Origin: Pseudomonas frederiksbergensis
Lineage (GTDB): Bacteria > Pseudomonadota > Gammaproteobacteria > Pseudomonadales > Pseudomonadaceae
DNA length: 64,000 nt
Assembly (NCBI RefSeq): GCF_003732705.1
Contig: NZ_MOBR01000040.1
Location: 310,001 to 374,000 of the forward strand
Reading direction: 5' to 3'
Positions within the stretch are counted from its first letter, which is position 1. Every line of letters starts with the position of its first letter. This document shows positions 8,215 to 17,371 of this stretch, piece after piece. Under the pieces are notes generated by a model. The model did no database searches, was not told where the DNA came from, and was given only the letters and a program-made list of their open reading frames with translations. The position numbers and the translations under genes were made by a program.

Positions 8215-8216
8215 AT

Positions 8217-8465
8217 TCAATCAGCCTTATCAGCAGTGCGAACGGTAGGTTTACGGTGACGGGAAACCGGCGCTACGTGGGCCGATCCATTATTCAAGGC
8301 GATCATCAGCGCGGGCAGCCAGCGGCCCAGCAGGCTGAACAGATCGCCTGCGCCGACCTGGCGGTTGGCGGTTTTCAGGACACGGCCAAGGCACGCATCG
8401 TCGTCCCGAGTGGACGGAGATGCCTTGAGCATGTCACGCAAAGACTGTTCAAACGGATCGTGCAT
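8217..8465 (-). CDS. crfX: CrfX, small conserved protein of the cmaX-crfX-cmpX operon
   Basis: The protein has 82 residues and no recognised domain: MHDPFEQSLRDMLKA at the start, a central hydrophobic patch (LFSLLGRWLPALMIALNN) and a basic tail. The ATG at 8465 has GAGAGGTG seven bases upstream; a GTG two codons earlier is a poorer choice. It sits between cmaX and cmpX as in other Pseudomonas, where the name crfX is used. Its molecular function is not known to me; co-transcription with cmpX suggests an accessory role in the same envelope-stress unit. Confidence 0.85.
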   Translation of the reverse strand: MHDPFEQSLRDMLKASPSTRDDDACLGRVLKTANRQVGAGDLFSLLGRWLPALMIALNNGSAHVAPVSRHRKPTVRTADKAD

Positions 8466-8529
8466 ACGCACCTCTCGTGATGTCTGTGAAAGACGCGATC
8501 AAATTTGCCCGGGTCACATGGCTCATCAA

Positions 8530-9525
8530 TCACACCCAGCGCAAACGTCGGAATAACCACCACTGACCGAGTGCCACCGACACCATCATCAGGCACGCAA
8601 TCAGGAAGCCATAAGGGCTGGCGGAGAACGGAATACCCCCGACGTTGATCCCCAAAAGACCGGTCAGAAAACTCATCGGCAAAAAGATCCCGGTGATGAT
8701 CCCGAAGCGGTACATCGTGCGGTTCATGCGCACGCTCAAACGTCGGTCTTCAGCCTCCAGGACCAGCCCCACCCGCTCCCGGGTCAATTCCAGCTCCTCC
8801 AGATATCGGGTCAGGCTGTTGTTCAATTCGTTCCAGTAATCGCCGTCATCTTCGACAAACCACGGCAGTTTTATCCGCGTCAGCTGACCGAAAATATCCC
8901 GCTGCGGGGCCAGGAAACGTTTCAGCCCGGCCGCCCTGCGACGGATCTGCAAAATGGCGCCGTGTTCGGGTGTATACCGTTCGTCGGCATCCAGTTTTTC
9001 TTCTTCCTCATCGACCACTTCCGAGAGGCAAGTGACCAGATCCTGCACCTTGTTGGTGAGGTACTGAGCCATATAAAGGATGAGTTCGGAGGCGGTTTTC
9101 GGTCCCTTGCCTTCCTCGAGCTGCACCAGCAATTCGTCGGTGGCACGCAACGGACGCAAACGCAGGGAAATAACCCGCTGTGCCGCAGCGAAGATGCGTA
9201 CCGAAACCATATCCTCTGGCTCGGCGCCAGGGTTCAGGTTCACCCCACGCAAAAATAGCAGCAGTTCGCTGTCGGAAAGCTGTAAAAGCCGCGGGCGGGT
9301 GTTTTCTTCGAGCAGCAGGTCGCAGCTGAATTCACTCAGGCCGCTGGATTGACGCAACCAGGTCTGGGTTTGCGGGTGACTGCGATCCCAATGCAGCCAC
9401 AGGCTTTCATGGGCCTGTAGCTGCAATTCGTCGAGTTCAGTCCGGGCTATCGAACGCGCACCGCCTTTTCCATCCAGCACCAGGGCATGCACCAGCCCCC
9501 ACTGCGCGTTGTCTTCCTCGAACAT
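8530..9525 (-). CDS. cmaX: CmaX, CorA/ZntB-family metal ion transporter
   Basis: The 331-residue protein has the CorA layout: a long charged cytoplasmic domain with a coiled-coil stretch (SEVVDEEEEKLDADERY, ELTRERVGLVLEAEDRRLS) and two C-terminal hydrophobic helices. The first helix ends in the family position with LTGLLGINVGGIP, where a GxN motif (GIN) stands in place of the canonical GMN, as in ZntB-like members. It is probably a zinc or other divalent cation transporter in the inner membrane. The ATG at 9525 follows GGGGTGAGG; a GTG two codons upstream is the alternative. It opens the cmaX-crfX-cmpX unit. Confidence 0.9.
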   Translation of the reverse strand: MFEEDNAQWGLVHALVLDGKGGARSIARTELDELQLQAHESLWLHWDRSHPQTQTWLRQSSGLSEFSCDLLLEENTRPRLLQLSDSELLLFLRGVNLNPGAEPEDMVSVRIFAAAQRVISLRLRPLRATDELLVQLEEGKGPKTASELILYMAQYLTNKVQDLVTCLSEVVDEEEEKLDADERYTPEHGAILQIRRRAAGLKRFLAPQRDIFGQLTRIKLPWFVEDDGDYWNELNNSLTRYLEELELTRERVGLVLEAEDRRLSVRMNRTMYRFGIITGIFLPMSFLTGLLGINVGGIPFSASPYGFLIACLMMVSVALGQWWLFRRLRWV

Positions 9526-9564
9526 CCTCACCCCATGCTTGCCACAAAAATTCGCATCGACGCT

Positions 9565-10056
9565 TTATTCAGGCATCTTCAGCGGGCTTGGCGAGATGAT
9601 CACGCCGTTGTTGTCCGCATAGATGTAATGGCCTGGATGGAAGGTCACGCCGGCGAAGGTCACCGGAACGTTAATGTCGCCAAGCCCGCGCCTGTCGGAC
9701 TTTCTCGGGTGGCTCGCGAGGGCCTGCACGCCCAGATCGGTCTGCGCGAGGATATCGACGTCGCGGATGCACCCGTAGATCACCAGCCCTGCCCAACCGT
9801 TTTTCGAGGCTTTCTCGGCCAGCATGTCACCCAACAACGCATGACGCAGGGAACCGCCACCATCGACCACCAGCACCTTGCCGTCACCCTGGAGTTCGAC
9901 TTGCTCTTTAACCCGCGAGTTGTCTTCGAAGCACTTGATGGTCACGATTTCGCCGCCGAAGGAATCACGGCCGCCGAAATTGCTGAACATCGGTTCCAGC
10001 ACTTGCACCAGTTCTGGGTAGGCGTCGCACAGGTCAGGCGTAACGTAATGGTTCAT
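9565..10056 (-). CDS. rraA: RraA-family protein (ribonuclease E activity regulator A)
   Basis: The 163-residue protein is of full length for RraA, with the family motifs DLCDAYPE, FGGRDSFGGEIVTIK, VDGGGSLRHALLGDMLA and the phosphate-site-like GWAGLVIYGCIRD. RraA proteins form ring trimers and bind the C-terminal half of RNase E, lowering its activity; related proteins are 4-hydroxy-4-methyl-2-oxoglutarate aldolases. The GxGxxxD/RD residues needed for aldolase (G...R-D) look conserved, so an aldolase side activity cannot be excluded. It is downstream of no gene on its strand except at 129 bp distance, where the esterase gene is convergent in order only; it may be a single unit. Confidence 0.88.
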   Translation of the reverse strand: MNHYVTPDLCDAYPELVQVLEPMFSNFGGRDSFGGEIVTIKCFEDNSRVKEQVELQGDGKVLVVDGGGSLRHALLGDMLAEKASKNGWAGLVIYGCIRDVDILAQTDLGVQALASHPRKSDRRGLGDINVPVTFAGVTFHPGHYIYADNNGVIISPSPLKMPE

Positions 10057-10177
10057 CGAGAAACTCCTGTAAAGAGGAAGACAATCGAGGATGTCGCAAA
10101 GTGACCAAAAAAGCTCAATGCGTCATATCTTAGCCGCAAGCCGATCAGAGCGAAATGCCCTTGTTAGAGCCATGCAC

Positions 10178-11167
10178 TCAAACGGCCGTGGCCAAATCCG
10201 GCTTTTCTCCCAGCAACGGCGTCTTCTGATCAGCCAACCAGCGAGCCACCAACGGCCAGACTTCGACCTGCGCGGCTTTGCTCACCAGCATTTCAACATG
10301 ACCGAAATTATCGGCAAAACCCTGCTCGCGCCCCAGGTTGACGAACTGCTTGTGCTCGGAACCGAGCTGATCGAACAGCTTGCGACACGCCCAGGCCGGG
10401 TCTTGGTGGTCGCCAGCCGCGCTCACGGCCAACACCGGCATCTCAACCTCAGCCAAACCGGCCCACCAGTCCTTGTCGGCATCGCCAAAGCGCCCGAACA
10501 GGCCGTACCAGCGCATGCTTTCCAGGGCCAGGCCAATCGGCTCGTCCTCCGGGCCGCGCCTGAGCCGTGAACCGGACAACTGGGCAAAACGCTTGAGAAT
10601 AAAGCGCCCGCTCCACTCCACCGGTGGAATCTTCAACGGCCAATAGGTGCGGCTGACCTGCGTACCGAAAAACGCCGCTGAGGCCACCACTGGCTCGCCG
10701 ATGTATTGACCACCCAACGCAGCCGCCAGGGTAATGCCGCCCAGGGAGTGACCGATCCAGTGCGGGACCTGGCCACTTTGCTCGCGCACGAATGCACCAA
10801 TGGCCGGCAGATCGTAACGGGCGTAGTCGGAAACGCGGTTCTTGCGGTAGTTGTGGTTGCGCTGGGACAGACCGTGACCGCGCATTTCCGGAATCCACAC
10901 ATCGAATCCCAGGCGCGTCAGATAGGCGCCCAACCCTAGGCCTTTTGGGGAAAACCAGAACCGGCGATTGGAAAAGCTGCCGTGCAGCAAAATCACCGGA
11001 ACGCCCCGCGTGTCGGAGCCGTCCGCCATGCCCAGGCGAGTCACTGCCAGCTCGACAGTGCCGTCAGGGCTGTTGCCGGGTTTCAATCGATACACGTCTT
11101 CGCTCAGATCGCCGCGCCGCTCGGCGCTGATCAGGGCGACAGGAAATAGGTTGCTGCTGCTTTGCAT
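10178..11167 (-). CDS. Alpha/beta-fold hydrolase (esterase/lipase-like)
   Basis: The 329-residue protein has an oxyanion-hole motif VILLHGSFSNRRFW (near residue 60), a nucleophile elbow GHSLGG (near 142) and a late acid/His region (AAGDHQDPAW and FGHVEMLV) fitting a Ser-Asp-His triad. No signal peptide is visible, so it is probably cytoplasmic. The substrate cannot be read from sequence. The position between rraA and ppsA matches the P. aeruginosa gene sometimes called estX. A TTG start at 11182 is open, but the ATG at 11167 (MQSSSNLFPV) has AAGAG just upstream and is preferred. Confidence 0.85.
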   Translation of the reverse strand: MQSSSNLFPVALISAERRGDLSEDVYRLKPGNSPDGTVELAVTRLGMADGSDTRGVPVILLHGSFSNRRFWFSPKGLGLGAYLTRLGFDVWIPEMRGHGLSQRNHNYRKNRVSDYARYDLPAIGAFVREQSGQVPHWIGHSLGGITLAAALGGQYIGEPVVASAAFFGTQVSRTYWPLKIPPVEWSGRFILKRFAQLSGSRLRRGPEDEPIGLALESMRWYGLFGRFGDADKDWWAGLAEVEMPVLAVSAAGDHQDPAWACRKLFDQLGSEHKQFVNLGREQGFADNFGHVEMLVSKAAQVEVWPLVARWLADQKTPLLGEKPDLATAV

Positions 11168-11236
11168 AATGCTCTTGCACAAAAAAGGGCGGCATCCAGA
11201 GGAGCCCGCCCTACTTGAATCTCAAAAACGGCTACC

Positions 11237-11309
11237 CCTGTAGGAGCACAGCTTGCTGGCGATGGCGATTTTGAAGATGCCATCGCGGGCAAGCCTTGCT
11301 CCTACAGGG
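11237..11309. repeat. REP pair (REPIN-type), site 1
   Basis: Two inverted REP units, CTGTAGGAGCACAGCTTGC and GGGCAAGCCTTGCTCCTAC, lie between the hydrolase gene and ppsA. Confidence 0.9.
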
Positions 11310-11330
11310 AGCAGGTCCGTTCACACACCA

Positions 11331-13706
11331 TCAAACGGCGGCTTGGCCTTCAGCCAGGAAGAACCAGGTTTCCAGTACGGAATCGGGGTTCAGCGACACG
11401 CTTTCGATGCCCTGCTCCATCAGCCATTTGGCCAGGTCCGGGTGATCCGAAGGACCCTGACCGCAAATGCCGATGTACTTGCCAGCCTTGTTACAGGCCT
11501 GGATGGCATTGGCCAGCAGCTTCTTGACCGCCGGATTACGCTCGTCAAACAGGTGAGCGATGATCCCGGAGTCACGGTCCAGGCCCAGGGTCAACTGGGT
11601 CAGGTCGTTGGAACCGATCGAGAAACCGTCGAAGAATTCGAGGAATTCTTCAGCGAGGATCGCGTTGGACGGCAGTTCGCACATCATGATGATGCGCAGA
11701 CCGTTCTCGCCGCGGGCCAGGCCATTTTCGGCCAGCAGATCGATCACTTGGCTCGCTTCGCCCAGGGTACGGACGAACGGCACCATGATTTCAACGTTGG
11801 TCAGGCCCATCTCGTTACGCACGCGCTTGAGGGCGCGGCATTCGAGTTCAAAGCAATCGCGGAACGCTTCGCTGATGTAACGCGAAGCACCACGGAAGCC
11901 CAGCATCGGGTTTTCTTCTTCCGGCTCGTAGAGCTTGCCGCCAATCAGGTTCGCGTATTCGTTGGACTTGAAGTCCGACAGACGCACGATGACCTTTTTC
12001 GGGGTGAACGCTGCAGCCAGGGTGCTGATGCCTTCGACCAGTTTGTCGACGTAGAAGCCAACCGGATCGTCGTAACCGGCGATACGCTTGTCGACGCTGT
12101 CCTTGATGTCCTGCGGCAGGCCGTCGTAGTTCAACAGCGCTTTGGGGTGAACACCGATCATGCGGTTGATGATGAATTCCAGACGGGCCAGGCCCACACC
12201 GGCGTTCGGCAGTTGCGCGAAGTCGAAGGCGCGGTCCGGGTTGCCGACGTTCATCATGATCTTGAACGGCAGATCAGGCATGGCGTCCACGGAGTTTTTC
12301 TTGATGTCGAAGCCCAGTTCGCCTTCGAAGATGTAACCGGTATCGCCTTCCGCGCAGGAAACGGTCACGCCCTGGCCGTCTTTCAACAGCTGGGTGGCGT
12401 TGCCGCAACCGACCACGGCCGGAATGCCCAGCTCACGGGCGATGATCGCCGCGTGGCAGGTACGACCGCCACGGTTGGTAACGATGGCGCTGGCGCGCTT
12501 CATGACCGGTTCCCAATCCGGGTCGGTCATGTCGGACACCAGTACGTCGCCGGGCTGGACTTTGTCCATCTCGGACACGTCCTTGATGATGCGGACCTTG
12601 CCGGCGCCGATGCGCTGGCCGATGGCGCGACCTTCAACCAGCACGGTGCCGGTTTCTTTCAACAGGTAACGTTCCATGACGTTAGCCTGGGTACGGCTCT
12701 TCACGGTTTCAGGACGGGCCTGAACGATGTAGAGCTTGCCGTCGTCGCCGTCCTTCGCCCATTCGATGTCCATCGGGCACTTGTAGTGCTTCTCGATGAT
12801 CATCGCTTGCTTGGCCAGCTCGCTGACTTCGGCATCGGTGAGGCAGAAACGCGCACGATCCGCCTTGTCCACGTCGATGGTCTTGACCGACTTGCCGGCC
12901 GTAGCCACTTCGCCGTAGATCATCTTGATCGCTTTGCTGCCCAGGTTACGGCGCAGGATCGCCGGGCGACCCGCTTCCAGCGTTTGTTTGTGGACGTAGA
13001 ATTCGTCCGGGTTTACCGCGCCTTGTACGACGGTTTCGCCCAGGCCATAGGCGCCGGTGATAAACACTACGTCGCGGAAGCCCGATTCGGTATCGAGGGT
13101 GAACATCACGCCGGCGGTGCCGGTTTCGGAGCGGACCATGCGTTGCACGCCGGCCGACAGGGCTACCAGCTTGTGGTCGAAGCCCTGGTGCACGCGGTAG
13201 GAAATGGCGCGGTCGTTGAAGAGGGAGGCAAACACCTCTTTGGCGGCGCGAATGACGTTTTCGACACCACGGATGTTCAGGAAAGTTTCCTGCTGACCGG
13301 CGAAGGAAGCGTCCGGCAGATCTTCGGCGGTAGCGGAAGAGCGCACGGCCACGGCCATGTCAGGGTTGCCGGCCGACAGCGTGGCGAACGCGGTGCGGAT
13401 CTCGGCGTTGAGCTTCTCGGGGAATTCGGCTTCCATGATCCATTTGCGGATCTGGGCGCCGGTCTTGGCCAGGGCGTTGACATCGTCGACGTCCAGGGCG
13501 TCGAGCGCGGCATGGATCTGATCGTTAAGGCCGCTCAGTTCCAGAAAATCACGATAAGCCTGAGCTGTCGTGGCGAAGCCACCGGGCACCGATACACCGG
13601 CACCTGCAAGGTTACTGATCATCTCGCCCAGGGATGCGTTCTTGCCCCCTACGTGCTCTACATCATGGACGCCGAGCTTATCGAGGGAAACTACGTACTC
13701 TACCAA
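11331..13706 (-). CDS. ppsA: Phosphoenolpyruvate synthase
   Basis: The 791-residue enzyme converts pyruvate and ATP to PEP, AMP and phosphate for gluconeogenesis. The order is an ATP-binding PPDK_N domain (to about 340), the swivelling phospho-His domain with GGRTCHAAIIARELG near residue 415-430, and a C-terminal PEP/pyruvate TIM barrel ending in the conserved GICGQGPSDHPD. The start is a TTG (codon 13704-13706, protein MVEYVVSLDKLG) with GGAG nine bases upstream, and this N-terminus matches the family. The regulator ppsR is divergent across 174 bases. The large open frame on the opposite strand is a codon-bias shadow. Confidence 0.97.
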   Translation of the reverse strand: MVEYVVSLDKLGVHDVEHVGGKNASLGEMISNLAGAGVSVPGGFATTAQAYRDFLELSGLNDQIHAALDALDVDDVNALAKTGAQIRKWIMEAEFPEKLNAEIRTAFATLSAGNPDMAVAVRSSATAEDLPDASFAGQQETFLNIRGVENVIRAAKEVFASLFNDRAISYRVHQGFDHKLVALSAGVQRMVRSETGTAGVMFTLDTESGFRDVVFITGAYGLGETVVQGAVNPDEFYVHKQTLEAGRPAILRRNLGSKAIKMIYGEVATAGKSVKTIDVDKADRARFCLTDAEVSELAKQAMIIEKHYKCPMDIEWAKDGDDGKLYIVQARPETVKSRTQANVMERYLLKETGTVLVEGRAIGQRIGAGKVRIIKDVSEMDKVQPGDVLVSDMTDPDWEPVMKRASAIVTNRGGRTCHAAIIARELGIPAVVGCGNATQLLKDGQGVTVSCAEGDTGYIFEGELGFDIKKNSVDAMPDLPFKIMMNVGNPDRAFDFAQLPNAGVGLARLEFIINRMIGVHPKALLNYDGLPQDIKDSVDKRIAGYDDPVGFYVDKLVEGISTLAAAFTPKKVIVRLSDFKSNEYANLIGGKLYEPEEENPMLGFRGASRYISEAFRDCFELECRALKRVRNEMGLTNVEIMVPFVRTLGEASQVIDLLAENGLARGENGLRIIMMCELPSNAILAEEFLEFFDGFSIGSNDLTQLTLGLDRDSGIIAHLFDERNPAVKKLLANAIQACNKAGKYIGICGQGPSDHPDLAKWLMEQGIESVSLNPDSVLETWFFLAEGQAAV

Positions 13707-13880
13707 GGTGATCTCTCCACTAACTGTGTTGGAAAAGCTCAGAAGCCGGCGGCTCGGGGGAGCCTTTGCCGACTGTATGGCCTGGACCTGGAAAATAAGT
13801 GAGAATGCGGGCCACTGGTGGCCAGCAAATCGCGCCTATCATATCCAGAAATCTTCACTAGCTTAAGGCCCAAGGTGCAA

Positions 13881-14699
13881 ATGAAACGATCTGCTTTCTT
13901 CATCTCCGATGGCACCGGCATTACAGCCGAAACCCTGGGTCAGAGCCTCTTGGCGCAGTTCGAAAACATTACCTTCAGCAAATTCACGCGGCCGTACATC
14001 GACAACGTCGATAAAGCGCGGGCCATGGTACAACAAATCAACAAGGCCGCCGAAACCGACGGCTTTCGGCCGATCATCTTCGACACCATCGTCAATCAGG
14101 ACATTCGTGAGATCCTCGCAACGTCCAATGGTTTCATGATCGACATTTTCTCGACCTTCCTGGCGCCGCTTGAACAGGAACTGACCGAGCATTCTTCCTA
14201 CACCGTCGGCAAGTCCCATTCCATTGGCAGCAACACCAATTACATGGAGCGGATCGAGGCGGTGAACTTCGCCCTGGACAACGACGACGGCGCCCGCACG
14301 CATTATTACGACAAGGCCGACCTGATCCTAGTGGGCGTGTCGCGTTGTGGTAAGACACCGACGTGCCTGTACATGGCGATGCAATTCGGCATCCGCGCGG
14401 CCAACTACCCGCTGACCGAAGATGACATGGAGCGCCTGACCCTGCCGGCCGCCCTGCGCGCCCACCAGCACAAGCTGTTCGGCCTGACCATCGACCCGGA
14501 CCGCCTCACCGCCATCCGCAACGAGCGCAAACCCAACAGCCGCTATTCGAGCTATGCCCAGTGCGAGTTTGAAGTGCGCGAGGTGGAGAATCTGTTTCGT
14601 CGCGAGAACATCCCGCACATCAACTCCACGCATTTTTCGGTGGAAGAGATTTCGGCGAAGATCCTTGTGGAGAAAGGGGTTGAGCGGCGGTTCAAGTAG
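13881..14699 (+). CDS. ppsR: PEP synthase regulatory protein (bifunctional kinase/pyrophosphorylase, DUF299)
   Basis: The 272-residue protein carries the DUF299 P-loop GVSRCGKTPT near residue 153-162 and the N-terminal SDGTGITAETLG. It inactivates PpsA by ADP-dependent threonine phosphorylation of the catalytic domain and restores it by phosphate-dependent dephosphorylation. Divergence from ppsA fits this. An upstream in-frame ATG at 13818 would add 21 residues not seen in the family; the ATG at 13881 has AAGGTG upstream and begins MKRSAFFISDGTG, so it is chosen. Confidence 0.95.
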   Translation: MKRSAFFISDGTGITAETLGQSLLAQFENITFSKFTRPYIDNVDKARAMVQQINKAAETDGFRPIIFDTIVNQDIREILATSNGFMIDIFSTFLAPLEQELTEHSSYTVGKSHSIGSNTNYMERIEAVNFALDNDDGARTHYYDKADLILVGVSRCGKTPTCLYMAMQFGIRAANYPLTEDDMERLTLPAALRAHQHKLFGLTIDPDRLTAIRNERKPNSRYSSYAQCEFEVREVENLFRRENIPHINSTHFSVEEISAKILVEKGVERRFK

Positions 14700-14713
14700 T
14701 TTTGTGGTGCCTG

Positions 14714-14832
14714 TGAAGGCGCCTTCGCGGGCAAGCCTCGCTCCTACAGGGTTTTGTGTCGATCTCGCGGGCCGCGAACGACACAAAACCCTGTAGGAGC
14801 GAGCGGTGCGACGATTCGACTTGCCCGTGAAG
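14714..14832. repeat. REP units head to head with a 25-base inverted repeat (site 2), likely bidirectional terminator
   Basis: Two REP units flank a perfect inverted repeat with arms at 14737-14761 and 14779-14803 and a 17-base loop. The arms read through ACAGGGTTTTGTGTCG and its complement. It lies between convergent ppsR and the MocR gene and could end both transcripts. Confidence 0.85.
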
Positions 14833-14837
14833 AACGA

Positions 14838-16253
14838 TTACACGGTCTCCGTTAATGCCCCCACCAACGCGCTGAACCCCTGCAACAACAACCCATCATC
14901 CCCCACCGAATTACACACACTCGCCCGAATAAACTGCGGCACCGCTGCATGCCCCACCGCAAACGCCTCGGCGGTGGCCACCAGGTAGTTATTCTCCTTC
15001 AGCTCCGCCGCAATCTGCGACGCGCGCCACGGCTCGGGCACTTCGAGCCAGAAGTGTGGGCTATTCGGGTGGGTTTTGTAGCTGACGTCTTCTAACACGC
15101 CACTGACCAACGCCTTGCGGCGACTGATTTCGGCAATTTGCTGCCGCAGCAAGCGTTCGGCGATACCGTTTTCGATCCACGTAGCCGCCAGTTCCATCGA
15201 CAACGGGCTGGCCATCCAGCACGTCCCGCGCACCGCTGCGCTCAAGCGTCCGATCAACGGCTGTGGTGCGTGCAAATAACCGGTGCGCAAACCAGCCGAA
15301 ACGGCTTTGCTCAGGCTGCCGATCAGCACCGAGCGCTCCAGGGCAAAGTGGCTCAGGGGCAAGGGCCGTTGTTGCGCTAGTACGGCGTGGGCTTCGTCTT
15401 CGATGATCAGCAGGTTGTGCAGGCGACAGACTTCAGCAATCGCCTCACGCCGTGGGACCGACATCACCGCTGCCGTAGGATTCTGGATTGTCGGCGTGCA
15501 GTACAACGCGGATACCCGATGATGCTGGCAAACGTCCGACAGCGCATCGGGCAGCAGTCCTTCGTCATCCATGCCGACACCGATCAGTTTTATCCCGAGC
15601 ATGCGTGCGACGCTGATCAGCCCCGGGTAGGTCAAATGCTCGGTCACCAAGGTGTCGCCGGGTTTGAGCAGCGCCATCAGCACGCAGAGCAAGCCGTGCT
15701 GGCCGCCGTTGACGCCAATAACCTGCTCGGCACTTGGCACAAATTCCAGATGCCGCAGCCAGTGAGCGCCTGCTTCACGGTGACGTAACAATCCACAATC
15801 GGCCGTATAGCCGCTGAGCCGCTGCAAGGTCTGTGGATCGCTAGCCAAGGTTTGCAGGCTTTGACTGAGGAAGGTGGCTTCCTGCCCTGGAATCGGCTGA
15901 TTCCGACTCATATCGAAGAACGGCTGAGGCTCGTCGCTGACATTGCGAAAGCCACTGTCCCGCGGCCGTTCCATCCCGCGCTGACGCACATAAGTGCCAT
16001 CTCCTACACGCGCCACCACCAACCCGACCCGCTCCAACTCGCCATACGCGCGGCTGATGGTGCCGATGGTCACGCCGAGGCTGTCGGCCAACAAGCGATG
16101 GGGCGGCAGTTTGCTGCCGGGTTCGATCAAACCTTCGCCAATGCTTTTTTCCAAGGCTTCGGCCAGACGCTTGTACTTCACGCCGCGTCCTTCAGCCAAG
16201 CCGCCCCGAAGGATTGACACCGTGGCAATACTTACTTTGACAGTCATTTCCAT
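14838..16253 (-). CDS. MocR-type transcription regulator (GntR wHTH plus aminotransferase-like domain)
   Basis: The 471-residue protein has a GntR winged helix-turn-helix at about 25-92 (KLPPHRLLADSLGVTIGTIS) followed by a fold-type-I aminotransferase domain. The PLP lysine lies in IGSLSKAVSAGLRTG. MocR proteins bind PLP, often as an aldimine, and regulate a nearby gene; they seldom act as transaminases. The divergent EamA exporter 86 bases away is the likely target. The gap holds ATCAGG twice in direct order (16282-16287 and 16305-16310), possibly part of an operator. A second ATG two codons in (16247) is an equal start candidate. The C-terminus lies close to the REP pair. Confidence 0.9.
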   Translation of the reverse strand: MEMTVKVSIATVSILRGGLAEGRGVKYKRLAEALEKSIGEGLIEPGSKLPPHRLLADSLGVTIGTISRAYGELERVGLVVARVGDGTYVRQRGMERPRDSGFRNVSDEPQPFFDMSRNQPIPGQEATFLSQSLQTLASDPQTLQRLSGYTADCGLLRHREAGAHWLRHLEFVPSAEQVIGVNGGQHGLLCVLMALLKPGDTLVTEHLTYPGLISVARMLGIKLIGVGMDDEGLLPDALSDVCQHHRVSALYCTPTIQNPTAAVMSVPRREAIAEVCRLHNLLIIEDEAHAVLAQQRPLPLSHFALERSVLIGSLSKAVSAGLRTGYLHAPQPLIGRLSAAVRGTCWMASPLSMELAATWIENGIAERLLRQQIAEISRRKALVSGVLEDVSYKTHPNSPHFWLEVPEPWRASQIAAELKENNYLVATAEAFAVGHAAVPQFIRASVCNSVGDDGLLLQGFSALVGALTETV

Positions 16254-16339
16254 CCCGAATAGCGTGCTGAAAACAGGTTCAATCAGGGATAGACCTTTTC
16301 CGTTATCAGGTCAATTCCGAAGACCCAAGGAGCACGACC

Positions 16340-17272
16340 ATGTCGATTGCCATCAGCACGCCGTCCATCACGGGAAAACCCTGGCTAGCGGGCGTAATCA
16401 CCAGCACTTTGTTCCTGATCGTGTGCCTGAGTTGGGGCACCACGTGGCTGGGTATCAAGATCGCTGTTGAAAGCGTGCCGCCCCTGACCGCTGCCGGTCT
16501 GCGGTTTCTGATCGCCTTTCCACTGTTTTTGAGCTTCGCCCTGCTGCGTCGCGAGCCGCTGCTGTTTCCACGGCAGCGTCGCTGGTTTTTCGTGTTCGTT
16601 ACGCTGTCGTATTTCAGCCTGCCGTATTACTTGCTCAACTACGGCGAAATGCACGTTTCCTCTGGCCTGACCGCGCTGCTGTTCAGTTGCATGCCGGTGT
16701 TCATTCTGATTTTTTCCGCGGTGCTGCTACGGGAGAAAATCTACCCCTCGCAGGTGGTGGGGATCGCCATCGGTTTCGGTAGTCTGTTCATGATTATCCG
16801 CAGCCAGGGACTGCACCTGGACCACGCAGAATTCTTCGGGGTACTGGCGATTCTGGCGGCGGCGCTGATGCATGCGCTGTGTTACGTGGTCACCAAAAAA
16901 CAAGGCGCGGCGATCAGCGTGATCACCTACAACACACTGCCCATCGGCCTGGCCGGGTTGATGCTGTTTGTGGCGGGGTTGGGTTTTGAGGCGCCGGTGT
17001 TCGGCAACATTACGGCGCGCTCGTGGGGCGCCCTGCTGTATCTGGGTCTGGTGGCGTCGGTGGGTGGGTTTATCGTTTACTTTTTGCTGCTCAAGCGCCT
17101 GAGCCCGATCATTTTGTCGTTCGTGTTTATTATTTTTCCGGTGTTCGCGGTGGTGATTGGTGCGTGGTACGAGGGGCAGAGTATTTCGCGGGAACTGATG
17201 CTGTATTCGGCGGTGTTGCTGGCCGGGTTTGCCATTACCAAATTGCCCGTGGAGAAATGGCTCAAACGCTGA
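16340..17272 (+). CDS. EamA/DMT-family exporter, 10 TM
   Basis: The 310-residue protein has about ten hydrophobic helices in two EamA repeats: SWGTTWLGIKIAVESVPPLTAAGLR in the first (read in parts), then VITYNTLPIGLAGLML and SPIILSFVFIIFPVFAVVIG in the second. This is typical of metabolite or amino-acid exporters of the inner membrane. The ATG has AAGGAG eight bases upstream. The MocR regulator is divergent. By analogy with other MocR/DMT pairs it may export an amino acid or a PLP-related compound; the substrate is not readable. Confidence 0.88.
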   Translation: MSIAISTPSITGKPWLAGVITSTLFLIVCLSWGTTWLGIKIAVESVPPLTAAGLRFLIAFPLFLSFALLRREPLLFPRQRRWFFVFVTLSYFSLPYYLLNYGEMHVSSGLTALLFSCMPVFILIFSAVLLREKIYPSQVVGIAIGFGSLFMIIRSQGLHLDHAEFFGVLAILAAALMHALCYVVTKKQGAAISVITYNTLPIGLAGLMLFVAGLGFEAPVFGNITARSWGALLYLGLVASVGGFIVYFLLLKRLSPIILSFVFIIFPVFAVVIGAWYEGQSISRELMLYSAVLLAGFAITKLPVEKWLKR

Positions 17273-17289
17273 GCACATCGCCCCCTCTT

Positions 17290-17359
17290 CTGTAGGAGCA
17301 TGGCTTGCCCGCGATGGCGATCTCGAGGACGCCATCGCGGGCAAGCCTTGCTCCTACAG
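17290..17359. repeat. REP pair, site 3
   Basis: GTAGGAGCATGGCTTGCCCG and its inverted partner GGGCAAGCCTTGCTCCTAC lie between the exporter and prpD. Both genes read into it. Confidence 0.9.
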
Positions 17360-17371
17360 AACGGGGGGGTG

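Noticed and set aside
11253..13802. An 849-codon open frame on the plus strand opposite ppsA
   Set aside because: ppsA on the minus strand has all family motifs; the plus-strand frame is a shadow of GC3-rich codons.
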